From Hymenobacter canadensis (GTDB lineage Bacteria > Bacteroidota > Bacteroidia > Cytophagales > Hymenobacteraceae): a stretch of 64,000 bases of DNA. The notes under the pieces are model-generated. The model worked only from the letters and a program-made list of their open reading frames with translations. It had not been told where the DNA came from and made no database searches. The stretch is taken from the NCBI RefSeq assembly GCF_027359925.1, contig NZ_CP114767.1, positions 1,922,001 to 1,986,000 on the forward strand, read 5' to 3'. A program made the translations under genes and the position numbers. Every line of letters begins with the position of its first letter. Position 1 is the first letter of the stretch. Of this stretch, positions 42,758 through 50,432 are shown piece by piece.

Positions 42758-44302
42758 CTACCGGGCGTCGGGCTGTGTCGCATTTTGAAACAAACGGGCG
42801 CGATTGTTACCCGTCAAGTCCATCTGCCATACCTCCGGCACTGATTGGTTGACATTGCTTGCGTTCACGAAAACCACTTTCGCGCCGTTGCCACTGAAGC
42901 GAGGGTAAATATCGTTGGTACCTACAGGTTTGCCCCCTCCCCCACCACTTACCTGTACAGCAGATAGAGACGCAACGCCAGTACCATCCAGATTCTGGAC
43001 AAAGATCTGGGCATCCAATTGCCGCCCGGTCGGATCCATATAAGCACTTAAATCGCGCGTATACATCACTTTAGTACCTAGCAGGTTGAAGGACGGTGAA
43101 TCCAGCCGTCCGGGTAAGTTACCGACCAGTTGCGTAAGGTTCGTACCATTAGCATCGAGAAGATAAATCTCAGAATCGTAGATGCTGGCCCCTACCGTTT
43201 GTATCACAATCCGGTTGATCTGGCCGTTCCAGTCGCATTCGCGGAAATTGCGGCCGCTGGGTGCCGTAGCCAGCAACAACAGGCCAGAGCCGTCGCGGTT
43301 GATGCGCCAGAGTTTGTCGTTGTTGGCAAACAGCAGCTGCGCACCATCCGGCGACCAGCAATAGGCCACCCCAAAGTTGTTGTATCCTTCCACTGGCAGC
43401 GGCGAAATCAGGCGCTGATCGGAGCCGTCGCGGTTCATGGTGTAGAGCCGGTACTGGCCGGAGGCATTGGAAGTATAGGCCACCTTATCGAGTAATGGGC
43501 TAAGGCGAGGGGAGGCTTCCACAAAAGGAGAATTGGTAAGCCGAACCAAGTTGGCGCCAGTAGCATCCGATGAGTAGATATCTGTATTGCCCCCTACCTG
43601 CCGCACATACAGGAACGCATTATCGGGGACTTCCCGAGTGCGGAAGCTCCATACATCCCCACGGACAAGCTCACCGGCTTTGTCGCGCACCGTTACTTGC
43701 CAGTAATAGGTTGTATTAAATTTCAGGCCACTAGCCACCACACTGCTGTCAGTGGAATTGGTCAGGAGTTGGCGGCGGTCGGTGGAATTGCTTTCAAACA
43801 GTGTTACGTCGCTGTACAGCACCGAATCGACTTTATCGGGGTCCGAGACCTTCCAGCGAAGCGTTAATTCCACTGGCTGGGCGGTTGCACCATCGGTGGG
43901 CCGGGGCTTGGATGGCGGATTGGGCCGGCTGTTGGCAGTAGTAGCTTTGCTCAGCGTTAGCGAAATGGGTAAAGTCTGGTTTTCGCTGACATATACGTTT
44001 GCTACTTCCTGGCGATAATCTGCCTTACGCGCCGTCACAGCCAGCGCGCCAACCGGTACGTCCGGGATGGAAAAATTGCCAGCGGCATCCGTAGTATAGG
44101 AGCTGGTGGCAGGGTTGGTAGTGATGGATACATTTGCAAGTGGCAGATTAGTTGCCCCATCTATTACTACTCCTTCTACAGCCCCATACAGTGTAGGTTC
44201 TACTGTATCTTCTTTACACCCCCCGGCAAACAGGGCGCTTACTATTAATAGACACTGGATAATCCACACTAGTGGTGTTCGGTAGGTAACAAGTGCTTTC
44301 AT
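42758..44302 (-). CDS. lipoprotein with carboxypeptidase-regulatory-like, Fn3-like and PD40 (TolB-like) beta-propeller repeats
   Basis: 514 residues. MKALVTYRTPLVWIIQCLLI runs into LFAGGC, a lipobox (Cys at about residue 29). Residues about 35-115 form a CarboxypepD_reg-like beta sandwich (VEGVVIDGATNLPLANVSIT, DAAGNFSIPDVPVG). Residues about 120-230 resemble a fibronectin-III domain (NPPSKPRPTDGATAQPVELT). Residues about 235-514 carry WD40-like PD40 propeller repeats (DIYSSDATGANLVRLTNSPF, RLYTMNRDGSDQRLISPLP, WSPDGAQLLFANNDKLWRIN). It is probably a surface or periplasmic binding protein. It lies directly downstream of the curli operon on the same strand but has a separate terminator between them. 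Two decayed 3' copies follow it. Confidence 0.85.
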   Translation of the reverse strand: MKALVTYRTPLVWIIQCLLIVSALFAGGCKEDTVEPTLYGAVEGVVIDGATNLPLANVSITTNPATSSYTTDAAGNFSIPDVPVGALAVTARKADYRQEVANVYVSENQTLPISLTLSKATTANSRPNPPSKPRPTDGATAQPVELTLRWKVSDPDKVDSVLYSDVTLFESNSTDRRQLLTNSTDSSVVASGLKFNTTYYWQVTVRDKAGELVRGDVWSFRTREVPDNAFLYVRQVGGNTDIYSSDATGANLVRLTNSPFVEASPRLSPLLDKVAYTSNASGQYRLYTMNRDGSDQRLISPLPVEGYNNFGVAYCWSPDGAQLLFANNDKLWRINRDGSGLLLLATAPSGRNFRECDWNGQINRIVIQTVGASIYDSEIYLLDANGTNLTQLVGNLPGRLDSPSFNLLGTKVMYTRDLSAYMDPTGRQLDAQIFVQNLDGTGVASLSAVQVSGGGGGKPVGTNDIYPRFSGNGAKVVFVNASNVNQSVPEVWQMDLTGNNRARLFQNATQPDAR

Positions 44303-44617
44303 GGCTTAAGGCAGGCTAAGGTGGGAGAGTTCAGGGTAGGTACAGGCCAGTGATTCAGTAGGGCATCTTGTTCAGGCATCTGGCAGCAAAACCACTACAA
44401 ATAGCATTATATGCTGTAAATCACTGTTTTAAATAAACATAACCTATGTATAGTATGCCGGGCAGACACAGTAGGTGTATGAATGTTAAGGTTTATTCAG
44501 ACCAACTATCTATGTAATGACTGAGAACATATTATTAGCAGAATGGCCGTATCATCGGATCAATAAATGTAAGAATAATTTTAAAAATTCAGAATTTAAT
44601 TCAAAAATAGTAGAATT
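44303..44617. other. AT-rich intergenic region upstream of the PD40 lipoprotein gene
   Basis: About 315 bp of AT-rich sequence with no gene. The promoter of the lipoprotein gene should be here, but no exact TAnnTTTG box on the minus strand was found. Confidence 0.45.
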
Positions 44618-44660
44618 CAAAAAATGGCAACCTGGTTATTGATCATAACCAGGTTGCCAT
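44618..44660 (-). terminator. terminator of the curli operon
   Basis: 16-bp perfect stem ATGGCAACCTGGTTAT / ATAACCAGGTTGCCAT (44624-44639 with 44645-44660); on the minus strand it is followed by TTTTTTGAATT, a clear T run, just past the last curlin gene. Confidence 0.92.
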
Positions 44661-44688
44661 CAGCATTTTACCATATCTACTGTGAAGC

Positions 44689-45279
44689 TTATGGCAGTAC
44701 CCTACCTTGCTCAATGGTAAGTTGGATACCGTTGCCACGCATCTCCACACTGTAGCCGCGTGGTGCCAAGGGTGTCGATTCCAGCTGGTTGAGTGTATGG
44801 TTGTTGCCTACCTGCATGACTTCATACTTGCGGCTGTCACCTACAACGGTGCTGTTGATCTTGTTGTCGTCACCATCCTGCACCAGCTTCATTTCGTTTT
44901 TGTCGCCGGTTAGGTTTACGTTTAGCTCGTTCCGGTCACCATCCTGCGTAATGCGGGCGCTGTTGCCTTCTCCTGTCTGGGTGAAGCTGAGCTGGTTGCT
45001 AAGGCCCGCCTGCTCCACAAAAGCCGAGTTGGCCAAGATGCCGGTGTTGTTTTGCGTAATAGCGCCCTGGTTACCGGTGCCCATCTGTAGCAACGACGAC
45101 ACGTTGCGCGCATCGGCCTGGCTTGGTGCATTGGGTAGCCGCTCCAGGCCAATGGTTTCGGCGAGGCGCTGCTCTACACGCAGATCTTCCGGGTCGGTAC
45201 GGCTTTGCGCAGTAGCTGGCAGCCAGAGGCTTGCGACACTTGCTGTGCAAAGCAGAAAAAACAGTTTTTTCATAGCCAT
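44689..45279 (-). CDS. curlin-like repeat protein (CsgB/CsgA type)
   Basis: 196 residues; start ATG 45279, or the second ATG at 45273 (MKKLFFLLCTASVASLW). Signal peptide ending ATAQ. After an 50-residue non-repetitive stretch come imperfect curlin repeats of about 22 residues with Gln/Asn at strand ends and Gly in turns: LLQMGTGNQGAITQNNTGIL, FVEQAGLSNQLSFTQTGEGN, ARITQDGDRNELNVNLTGDK, MKLVQDGDDNKINSTVVGD, YEVMQVGNNHTLNQLE. The C-terminal VEMRGNGIQLTIEQGRVLP looks like a capping unit. It is the last gene of the curli operon. By analogy it may be the nucleator, but major and minor roles cannot be told from sequence alone. Confidence 0.8.
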   Translation of the reverse strand: MAMKKLFFLLCTASVASLWLPATAQSRTDPEDLRVEQRLAETIGLERLPNAPSQADARNVSSLLQMGTGNQGAITQNNTGILANSAFVEQAGLSNQLSFTQTGEGNSARITQDGDRNELNVNLTGDKNEMKLVQDGDDNKINSTVVGDSRKYEVMQVGNNHTLNQLESTPLAPRGYSVEMRGNGIQLTIEQGRVLP

Positions 45280-45298
45280 GTCATTTTAATGCCCAAGA

Positions 45299-45336
45299 GG
45301 CCGGGCCTCCCTTCACAAAGAAGAGAAGACCCGGCC
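45299..45336 (-). other. hairpin between the two curlin genes
   Basis: GGCCGGGCCTCCC (45299-45311) pairs with AGACCCGGCC and its neighbours (to 45336), with a 15-nt loop. It lacks a T run on the minus strand, so it is more likely a processing or stabilising hairpin that sets the ratio of the two curlin proteins than a full terminator. Confidence 0.55.
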
Positions 45337-45361
45337 AATTGTGCGTTAGACACAATACCGA

Positions 45362-46027
45362 TTAGGGGTGGTCCTGACGAACGATGGCGGCATTGCCACT
45401 GCCATCTTGCACAACTTGGCTCCACTGGTTGTTTGAACCATTGCTACCATCACCTTGGCGCGTGTCAGCAAAGTTGCCGGGAATACCAAGAATCAAACCG
45501 GTAGCATTAGTTTGCTTCTGGTGCGCGAAGTTGTTGTCGCTATCCTGGTCAATGTAGCCGTAGTTGAGGTCGCCAACTTGCTCTTGTACGGCGTAGTTGC
45601 TGTTCTGGGCATCACCAGTGCCACCTTGCTCTACGATGGCTACACCACGCCAACCGCTCTGTACCTGGTCAACATAGTTGTTACTACCATTCTGGCTAGA
45701 ATAAGCGGTATTCAGACCGTTCAAAGGCGAGCTGCCAGACTGAGTCTGGTAAGCATCGTTGCCCGTACCATTTTGGTACATGTCAGCAGATTGATTGGAG
45801 CCAGTTTGACGAACTACACCATAGTTATTTAGTCCTACCTGCTCTACATACGAGTCATGGTCAACGGAAGCAGCGCTACGAAGAGTGGCAGAAATTTGAG
45901 TAGTGGTAGGAATTGCCTGGACGCTAGCAGCACGGCCTTGTGCCGCTGGGCGGGCATTAGGAGCAGACTGAGCGAAAGCGGCGCCGGTCATCAGGAGTGC
46001 AGCGGCGAGGAGTTGGATCTTTTTCAT
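45362..46027 (-). CDS. csgA: curlin-like repeat protein (CsgA type)
   Basis: 221 residues with signal peptide MKKIQLLAAALLMTGAAFAQ. A 35-residue low-complexity linker is followed from about residue 57 by seven or so curlin-type repeats, each with Q-x-G-x-x-N patterning: YVEQVGLNNYGVVRQTGSNQ, ADMYQNGTGNDAYQTQSGSS, SQNGSNNYVDQVQSGWRGV, IVEQGGTGDAQNSNYAVQEQ, VGDLNYGYIDQDSDNNFAHQ, and a final WSQVVQDGSGNAAIVRQDHP. In the curli system CsgA is exported unfolded through CsgG and forms extracellular amyloid. It has its own upstream promoter. The assignment to major rather than minor subunit is inferred from its stronger promoter position. Confidence 0.85.
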   Translation of the reverse strand: MKKIQLLAAALLMTGAAFAQSAPNARPAAQGRAASVQAIPTTTQISATLRSAASVDHDSYVEQVGLNNYGVVRQTGSNQSADMYQNGTGNDAYQTQSGSSPLNGLNTAYSSQNGSNNYVDQVQSGWRGVAIVEQGGTGDAQNSNYAVQEQVGDLNYGYIDQDSDNNFAHQKQTNATGLILGIPGNFADTRQGDGSNGSNNQWSQVVQDGSGNAAIVRQDHP

Positions 46028-46080
46028 GGGGAAAAGGGGGACTGTGGGGGAGGATTAAAATTTTGTTTTACTTCTTTTTA

Positions 46081-46103
46081 ATTGTCTCTTCCGGATAGAC
46101 AAT
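46081..46103. promoter_or_regulatory. inverted repeat at the curlin transcription start
   Basis: ATTGTCT (46081-46087) and AGACAAT (46097-46103) are exact reverse complements separated by 9 nt. The repeat lies just after the -7 box, over the expected start site, where a repressor or an mRNA 5' hairpin would act. Confidence 0.5.
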
Positions 46104-46104
46104 T

Positions 46105-46134
46105 CAAATATAAAGCACTTTTTTCATAATACAA
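46105..46134 (-). promoter_or_regulatory. promoter of the curlin genes
   Basis: On the minus strand TTG (46134-46132), exactly 19 nt, then TATATTTG (46112-46105): a full match to the Bacteroidetes -33/-7 consensus, giving a 5' leader of about 70 nt before the csgA-like gene. Confidence 0.85.
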
Positions 46135-46192
46135 GTTCGTAACCAAGTTTTTTATTCAAATTTTTATTCACAAAGTTATATAAAAAGCAAAA

Positions 46193-46226
46193 CCCTTTTA
46201 ATCAGCCGTTTGACTGGTTAAAAGGG
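46193..46226 (-). terminator. terminator after csgG
   Basis: CCCTTTTAATCAG (46193-46205) pairs with CTGGTTAAAAGGG (46214-46226) with one mismatch; the minus strand continues TTTTGC. It separates the csgEFG genes from the curlin genes. Confidence 0.75.
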
Positions 46227-46233
46227 CTAAGCA

Positions 46234-47628
46234 TTATTTTGCACGGCGGCTACCTAAGTAGTAAGTAAAGCCCAGACGGGCCGCCCAGACATAGTCATTA
46301 TACTTGCCGTAGTCCATATAATCGAGGTCGTCGCTCAGGTAGTAGCGGTTTTCAACACTAGCGTTCAGGCCAATACGCTGCGAGAGCAGGTACTCACCTC
46401 CTATGCCCAGCAAGGTATGTGGCAGCACCCGCCGGCTGCCGCTGGCTGCTGGCTGGTTACGCAGCGTAGCGCCCGCACCCGCCATGGCATAGGGCGTAAA
46501 CCGGTCTTGCGGCAGCAAGCGCATCATCAGGCCCGCTTCGGCATAGCTGAAGTCCTGGCTGAAGTAGCGCCGGGCCGACAACTGGCCCCAGCCTACGTTC
46601 GCAAAAGAGCTCAAGAAGCCTGTTCCCCACTGGTAGCGAAGCGTGGCAGTTCCTTCCGGATCATTACGAGGGCTGGCGAAATCGCCGGAATACTGCTGCA
46701 GCGATGCCGAAAGTCCCACCCCAAAGCGACTGCGCCGCTCCGTTAGTTCGCGGCCCAGCACGTCAATGGAAGCGTTATGCTCTTTCTCCTGGAAGTAGGC
46801 GGTCATGGCCGGCCCCTGCAGATCTTCCACGTTTTTAGGCGCCCACAGCCGGTCGCGCAGGCCCTCGAAGATGAGGGCTTCCACTGATTTCTCAATAGCC
46901 TCCTTCACCGCCATTTCGCTGGGCTCGTTGTAGGTGAAGCCGGTTTCGGTTTCCAGCAGCCGCTTGAAATTCACAAACCGGAACAAGCTGGCATCTACCT
47001 GCTGCGAAAGAATAGTTTTGCTGACGTATACCGTTTTAAGCACTCGCCCATTGGACGTACTGATGGCCCGCAGATACACCGTAACACGGTCTTGGCGGTA
47101 CTGGCCCGAGGCCCCGGCACCAAAATAGCGCAGGCCGGCACCGCCGGTCAGCATGTTGGCATCGTAGGAGATAATACCGCCCTCCAGCAGCACTCCCGCA
47201 AACAGCAGCGGCGGCAATGGCGACTGTCGCTGCCCGGTCTGCTCGCTATATTCAGCCCGAGTCGAACGGATGATTTTGCGCTCGTTTAGCAAATTGCCCA
47301 GGTTTTCGCGCTCAATAGGCTCAAACCAGCTGGACTCTTCCAGCGCCTTTATCAAAATGGTAGTAGCGCCCTGCGTGATGGCCGTCGAAAAGCTTGACCC
47401 ATTCGCGGTAGGCTTGTATTGCCCGGTCTGGTCACGGAACTTATACACGGCCACTACCGCCTTTTCGCGGGGCTGCGGCATATTCTGGATTGCACGGGGC
47501 CGGATAACTTCGGCCCCCAAACGCGCGGGCTCGGTGGTGAGCGGCTGGTGGAAGTAGGGCGCGCAGGCACCGGTTGCCAGGAGCAGCGTGATGGCTAGGT
47601 ATACTTTCCAGGTGGCGATGGTACGCAT
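46234..47628 (-). CDS. csgG: curli secretion channel CsgG with C-terminal beta-barrel-like extension
   Basis: 464 residues against about 277 in E. coli CsgG. N-terminal lipobox in LLLATGACAPYF (Cys at about residue 22). Residues about 55-275 are the CsgG domain: KAVVAVYKFRDQTGQYK, SWFEPIERENLGNLLNERKI, GVLLEGGIISYDANMLTGGA, and the C-terminal domain helix AVKEAIEKSVEALIFEGLRD. From about 290 to the end is an extra region of alternating beta strands with paired aromatic residues (FGVGLSASLQQYSGDF, YAEAGLMMRLLPQDRF, WAARLGFTYYLGSRR), consistent with an eight-stranded outer-membrane barrel. CsgG forms the nonameric outer-membrane pore that exports curlin subunits. Confidence 0.9.
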   Translation of the reverse strand: MRTIATWKVYLAITLLLATGACAPYFHQPLTTEPARLGAEVIRPRAIQNMPQPREKAVVAVYKFRDQTGQYKPTANGSSFSTAITQGATTILIKALEESSWFEPIERENLGNLLNERKIIRSTRAEYSEQTGQRQSPLPPLLFAGVLLEGGIISYDANMLTGGAGLRYFGAGASGQYRQDRVTVYLRAISTSNGRVLKTVYVSKTILSQQVDASLFRFVNFKRLLETETGFTYNEPSEMAVKEAIEKSVEALIFEGLRDRLWAPKNVEDLQGPAMTAYFQEKEHNASIDVLGRELTERRSRFGVGLSASLQQYSGDFASPRNDPEGTATLRYQWGTGFLSSFANVGWGQLSARRYFSQDFSYAEAGLMMRLLPQDRFTPYAMAGAGATLRNQPAASGSRRVLPHTLLGIGGEYLLSQRIGLNASVENRYYLSDDLDYMDYGKYNDYVWAARLGFTYYLGSRRAK

Positions 47629-47680
47629 GGGGAGGTGAGGCAGTGACAGAGAGAAAATAAGTTGATGGCCGTGCGAGTGG

Positions 47681-48112
47681 CTAAGGGATATTGGGAATAG
47701 TGACGGTGGTCTGGTTGCCGGTGCTGGAGTCGGTAATCTGGATAACTACTCCGTTGGCACCGGGTGTCACTTCAATCTGATAGGTACCTACCGTATAGCT
47801 ACCTTCCCGCACCGGCCCCGAGCCGAACTGCGACGTGATAAACCGATTGGTCAGCTGACTCAAAATCTGTCGATTAAGGTTTTCAGCAAAGCCATTAAGC
47901 GGATCGTTGGCATTGACGCCAGTGCCGGTGTCGCGAGCGGGCTCTTCTATGGTGTTCTGCGAGGTAGCAGAACTGAGCAGCCATTGGTAGTTGAAACTGT
48001 TCCCCCCGCCGAAAGACGGGTTTTTGGGCTCATAAACGAAGTCCTGCGCATGAGCCTGACTACCAGCGAGCATAAGCAGCAGGGCAGTGCATAGAGTAAA
48101 AAGAGTTTTCAT
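47681..48112 (-). CDS. csgF: curli assembly protein CsgF
   Basis: 143 residues with signal peptide MKTLFTLCTALLLMLAGSQAHAQ. The mature N-terminus DFVYEPKNPSFGGGNSFNYQWLL is the conserved CsgF part that plugs into the CsgG pore; the C-terminal half (VGTYQIEVTPGANGVVIQIT) is a small beta domain exposed at the surface. CsgF links the CsgG channel to curlin nucleation. Between csgE and csgG, with 37 and 52 bp spacers, in one operon. Confidence 0.93.
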   Translation of the reverse strand: MKTLFTLCTALLLMLAGSQAHAQDFVYEPKNPSFGGGNSFNYQWLLSSATSQNTIEEPARDTGTGVNANDPLNGFAENLNRQILSQLTNRFITSQFGSGPVREGSYTVGTYQIEVTPGANGVVIQITDSSTGNQTTVTIPNIP

Positions 48113-48149
48113 AGGGAGTGGGAGTAGTGAAGCAAGAAATGGAAAGTTG

Positions 48150-48776
48150 TCAGTAGGTTTCTCGGCCCTTTAGTTCGCCGCGCTCCAATTGATTACTCAC
48201 GCGCTGGGCTTCCACCAGATAGTCGCTGGCCAACCCTACGGCTTGGATGGCAGCTTCTTCTATCAGGTCGTACTTAGGCTGCAAGGGTATTTCGAGTAGC
48301 GTCTCATCATTCACGGCAAGCGACACCAAAGCACTGTTTCCACGAGCCGGCAGTTCCGTGATGGTGATGTTGTATTCGTTGACGCCTGGTGGGGCTTCGA
48401 AGGTGGTATAGAACACGCTATAGAAGTCACGACCAATCTTGGATATTGTCTGGTCGACAACCAGGCCTTGTGATTCTATTCCGGCAGTTTGGCGACGTTG
48501 CGTCTGGGAGGAGTCGGCCTGCAACAACATACGCAGGGCCTCTTCCAGCTTCTTGGCCGGCAATGGTGATGCATGCGATTCTTTCGCAGGTACTTCGGGC
48601 GTTTTCTGAGCATTACTACCTTCCCGCACCGGAATCCGTCGCTCGTTCTGGGCCAGCGCCGGGCACACTAGCAACACCAGCCAGATACAAAAAAAGATGC
48701 TAACTAGTTGATGAAGCCGCTGCTGCTTACGCGTAACCCGGAGCACCGATGCCGGTAAGGAGAATTGGCGTAGCAT
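48150..48776 (-). CDS. csgE: curli assembly chaperone CsgE
   Basis: 208 residues, longer than E. coli CsgE because of an N-terminal extension: a hydrophobic segment (LVSIFFCIWLVLLVCPALAQ) works as a signal, then a 60-residue charged linker. The CsgE domain follows from about residue 95: GLVVDQTISKIGRDFYSVFYT, NEYNITITELPARGNSAL, VNDETLLEIPLQPK, and IQAVGLASDYLVEAQRVSNQ. CsgE caps the periplasmic side of CsgG and guides curlin to it. First gene of the operon. Confidence 0.92.
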   Translation of the reverse strand: MLRQFSLPASVLRVTRKQQRLHQLVSIFFCIWLVLLVCPALAQNERRIPVREGSNAQKTPEVPAKESHASPLPAKKLEEALRMLLQADSSQTQRRQTAGIESQGLVVDQTISKIGRDFYSVFYTTFEAPPGVNEYNITITELPARGNSALVSLAVNDETLLEIPLQPKYDLIEEAAIQAVGLASDYLVEAQRVSNQLERGELKGRETY

Positions 48777-49063
48777 GAGTTGAGTGAAACTAGATGGATT
48801 ATAAATGCTCGTTTTTCGCTAGACTGATTTTGCTAGGTGCCCAATACGCTCATTGTATAGGCAGAACGGGTCAGGATGCTAAAACCTCGGTTTTAACTGA
48901 GCTAGATGGGTAGAGCAGTTTTGCGGCATGAATGTAAATATTAAACGAAATAATACAATGATTTTTCACGATTTTAATCTATCAATAATTGAAATAATTA
49001 AAAATTAGTCGGGGCGCAGACTTTAATACCCTGTCAATCAGGCACCATGGCCGAATCCCTACG
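48777..49063. promoter_or_regulatory. AT-rich upstream region of the curli operon
   Basis: 287 bp without a gene. It must hold the csgE promoter; no exact TAnnTTTG box was found on the minus strand. A short palindrome TAAAACC-TC-GGTTTTA lies at 48880-48895 and is a candidate regulatory site. No csgD-like regulator is encoded nearby. Confidence 0.5.
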
Positions 49064-49103
49064 CACAAGGCCCGCCTTTACTTTTGTAAAGGCGGGCCTT
49101 GTG
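49064..49103 (-). terminator. terminator of the glutathionylspermidine-synthase-family gene
   Basis: 18-bp perfect stem CACAAGGCCCGCCTTTAC / GTAAAGGCGGGCCTTGTG with a TTTT loop, 26 bp past the stop of the minus-strand gene. Confidence 0.85.
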
Positions 49104-49129
49104 TATGTAAGCGGCAAGCTTGCAGGCGC

Positions 49130-50308
49130 CTACCCCACTACGTGCGGCACAAACTCCGACAGGTTGGTGATGAAGCCGGCGGCCCGGCGGAAGCCAATGG
49201 CGCAGCCGCTGCCGGCCCAGAACACCCCGGCCTGGTAGAAACGCTGCCGGTCATCCTGCGGGAGTTGGGCGAAGCGCTGAAAGACCTGCGTCTGCCCGGC
49301 AAACTCGCCTTCTACGCCCTGCCCGGGCTGGCCGGCATTCAGTTCCGTGACGTTCTGGCCCTCGCGGCCCAGCAGCGGCTTGCGCACACTGTGGCCGGGC
49401 AGCTCATACAGAGACGCTTCCAGAAGCAGCGGGTGCTGGGGGAAGCATTGCCAGAGCCACGCCAGAATGCCTTTGCTCTGGAAAAGCATCGTGTAGGCCG
49501 GGTTGGCAATGATAAGGTCGCGGCTCTGGAGCAGCTGCAACAAATCGGCAGTCAGCTCGGGCTCTTCGGCAGCCAGAATTTCCCAGGGCACCAGCTTGAA
49601 CAGAAACCCGTACTGCTGCCATTGCTCCGGAGCCTGCTCGGCCCACACGCCCCGCTCCTCCCCTGCTACTGATACCTGCATGGCATCGACGGAGCAGATG
49701 TGCACGTGCTCGAAGCCGGCCTCCGAAGCCGCCTCGGCCACCACGGCGCAGTTGGCGGCATCCTCGGCGCTGTCGGGCAGGTGCACGAGCAGCAGGGCAG
49801 GCGGCAGGTCGGGGTTGCGCTGCAGCCACTCGGTTAGCTGGGCCTGCAGGCCTTCGAACAGGCCGTTGGCCTGCCGGTCATCGTCGGCTTGGCCGGCAGC
49901 TACCAGGCTGGCCCACTGCACCACGGCCGTTTCGGGGATGCTGGTGGCGGTGTCGGCGTTGAATTCGAGCAGCTTGGGACCTTCGGGCGTCTGGGCCAGG
50001 TCGAAGCGGCCGTAGAGGTGCCAGTGCCGGTCGTCGTTCCAGGAGTGGCGCACAGCGGGCCAGAGCAGCTCCGGAACGGCCAGCAGCTGCAGCAGCGTAT
50101 CGGGAATGGGGTCGGGAATGGATTGTACCAGCAGCTCGTAGAGCGTATCGGCGGCTTGCAGCAGCGCGTCAGCGTCGGCTTCGGGGAGCTGCACGGCTTC
50201 GCGGGCCACGTAGTTCTGGCAGTCTTCTTCCACCACCCAATCCCAACCTAAGCCGCGCACGGCAGGCGTTACATCACCGGAAAGCGGCAAAAGCGAAATA
50301 CTCGGCAT
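49130..50308 (-). CDS. glutathionylspermidine synthase family protein (YgiC/YjfC-like)
   Basis: 392 residues, normal for stand-alone ATP-grasp ligases of this family. Visible: RHWHLYGRFDLAQTPEGPKL with LLEFNADTATSIPETAVVQW (substrate and ATP-binding), LFKLVPWEILAAEEPEL, NPAYTMLFQSKGILAWLW and VRKPLLGREGQNV. E. coli YgiC and YjfC are related, but the ligation product is not known. The C-terminus contains WAGSGCAIGFRRAAGFITNL. It follows an UPF0323-like lipoprotein on the same strand, reminiscent of the ygiB-ygiC pairing. No amidase domain of the Gsp type is present. Confidence 0.87.
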   Translation of the reverse strand: MPSISLLPLSGDVTPAVRGLGWDWVVEEDCQNYVAREAVQLPEADADALLQAADTLYELLVQSIPDPIPDTLLQLLAVPELLWPAVRHSWNDDRHWHLYGRFDLAQTPEGPKLLEFNADTATSIPETAVVQWASLVAAGQADDDRQANGLFEGLQAQLTEWLQRNPDLPPALLLVHLPDSAEDAANCAVVAEAASEAGFEHVHICSVDAMQVSVAGEERGVWAEQAPEQWQQYGFLFKLVPWEILAAEEPELTADLLQLLQSRDLIIANPAYTMLFQSKGILAWLWQCFPQHPLLLEASLYELPGHSVRKPLLGREGQNVTELNAGQPGQGVEGEFAGQTQVFQRFAQLPQDDRQRFYQAGVFWAGSGCAIGFRRAAGFITNLSEFVPHVVG

Positions 50309-50432
50309 CAGAATAAAGGCTCAATAGGTTTGAGGGAATGGACCATGCAGAGGCCGGCAGCTTGCAGAAAGCCGCACAGACCGATACCTGCTTCGGGCAT
50401 CAGCCTGGCCGATACTGGCTCAAGAAATTGCC

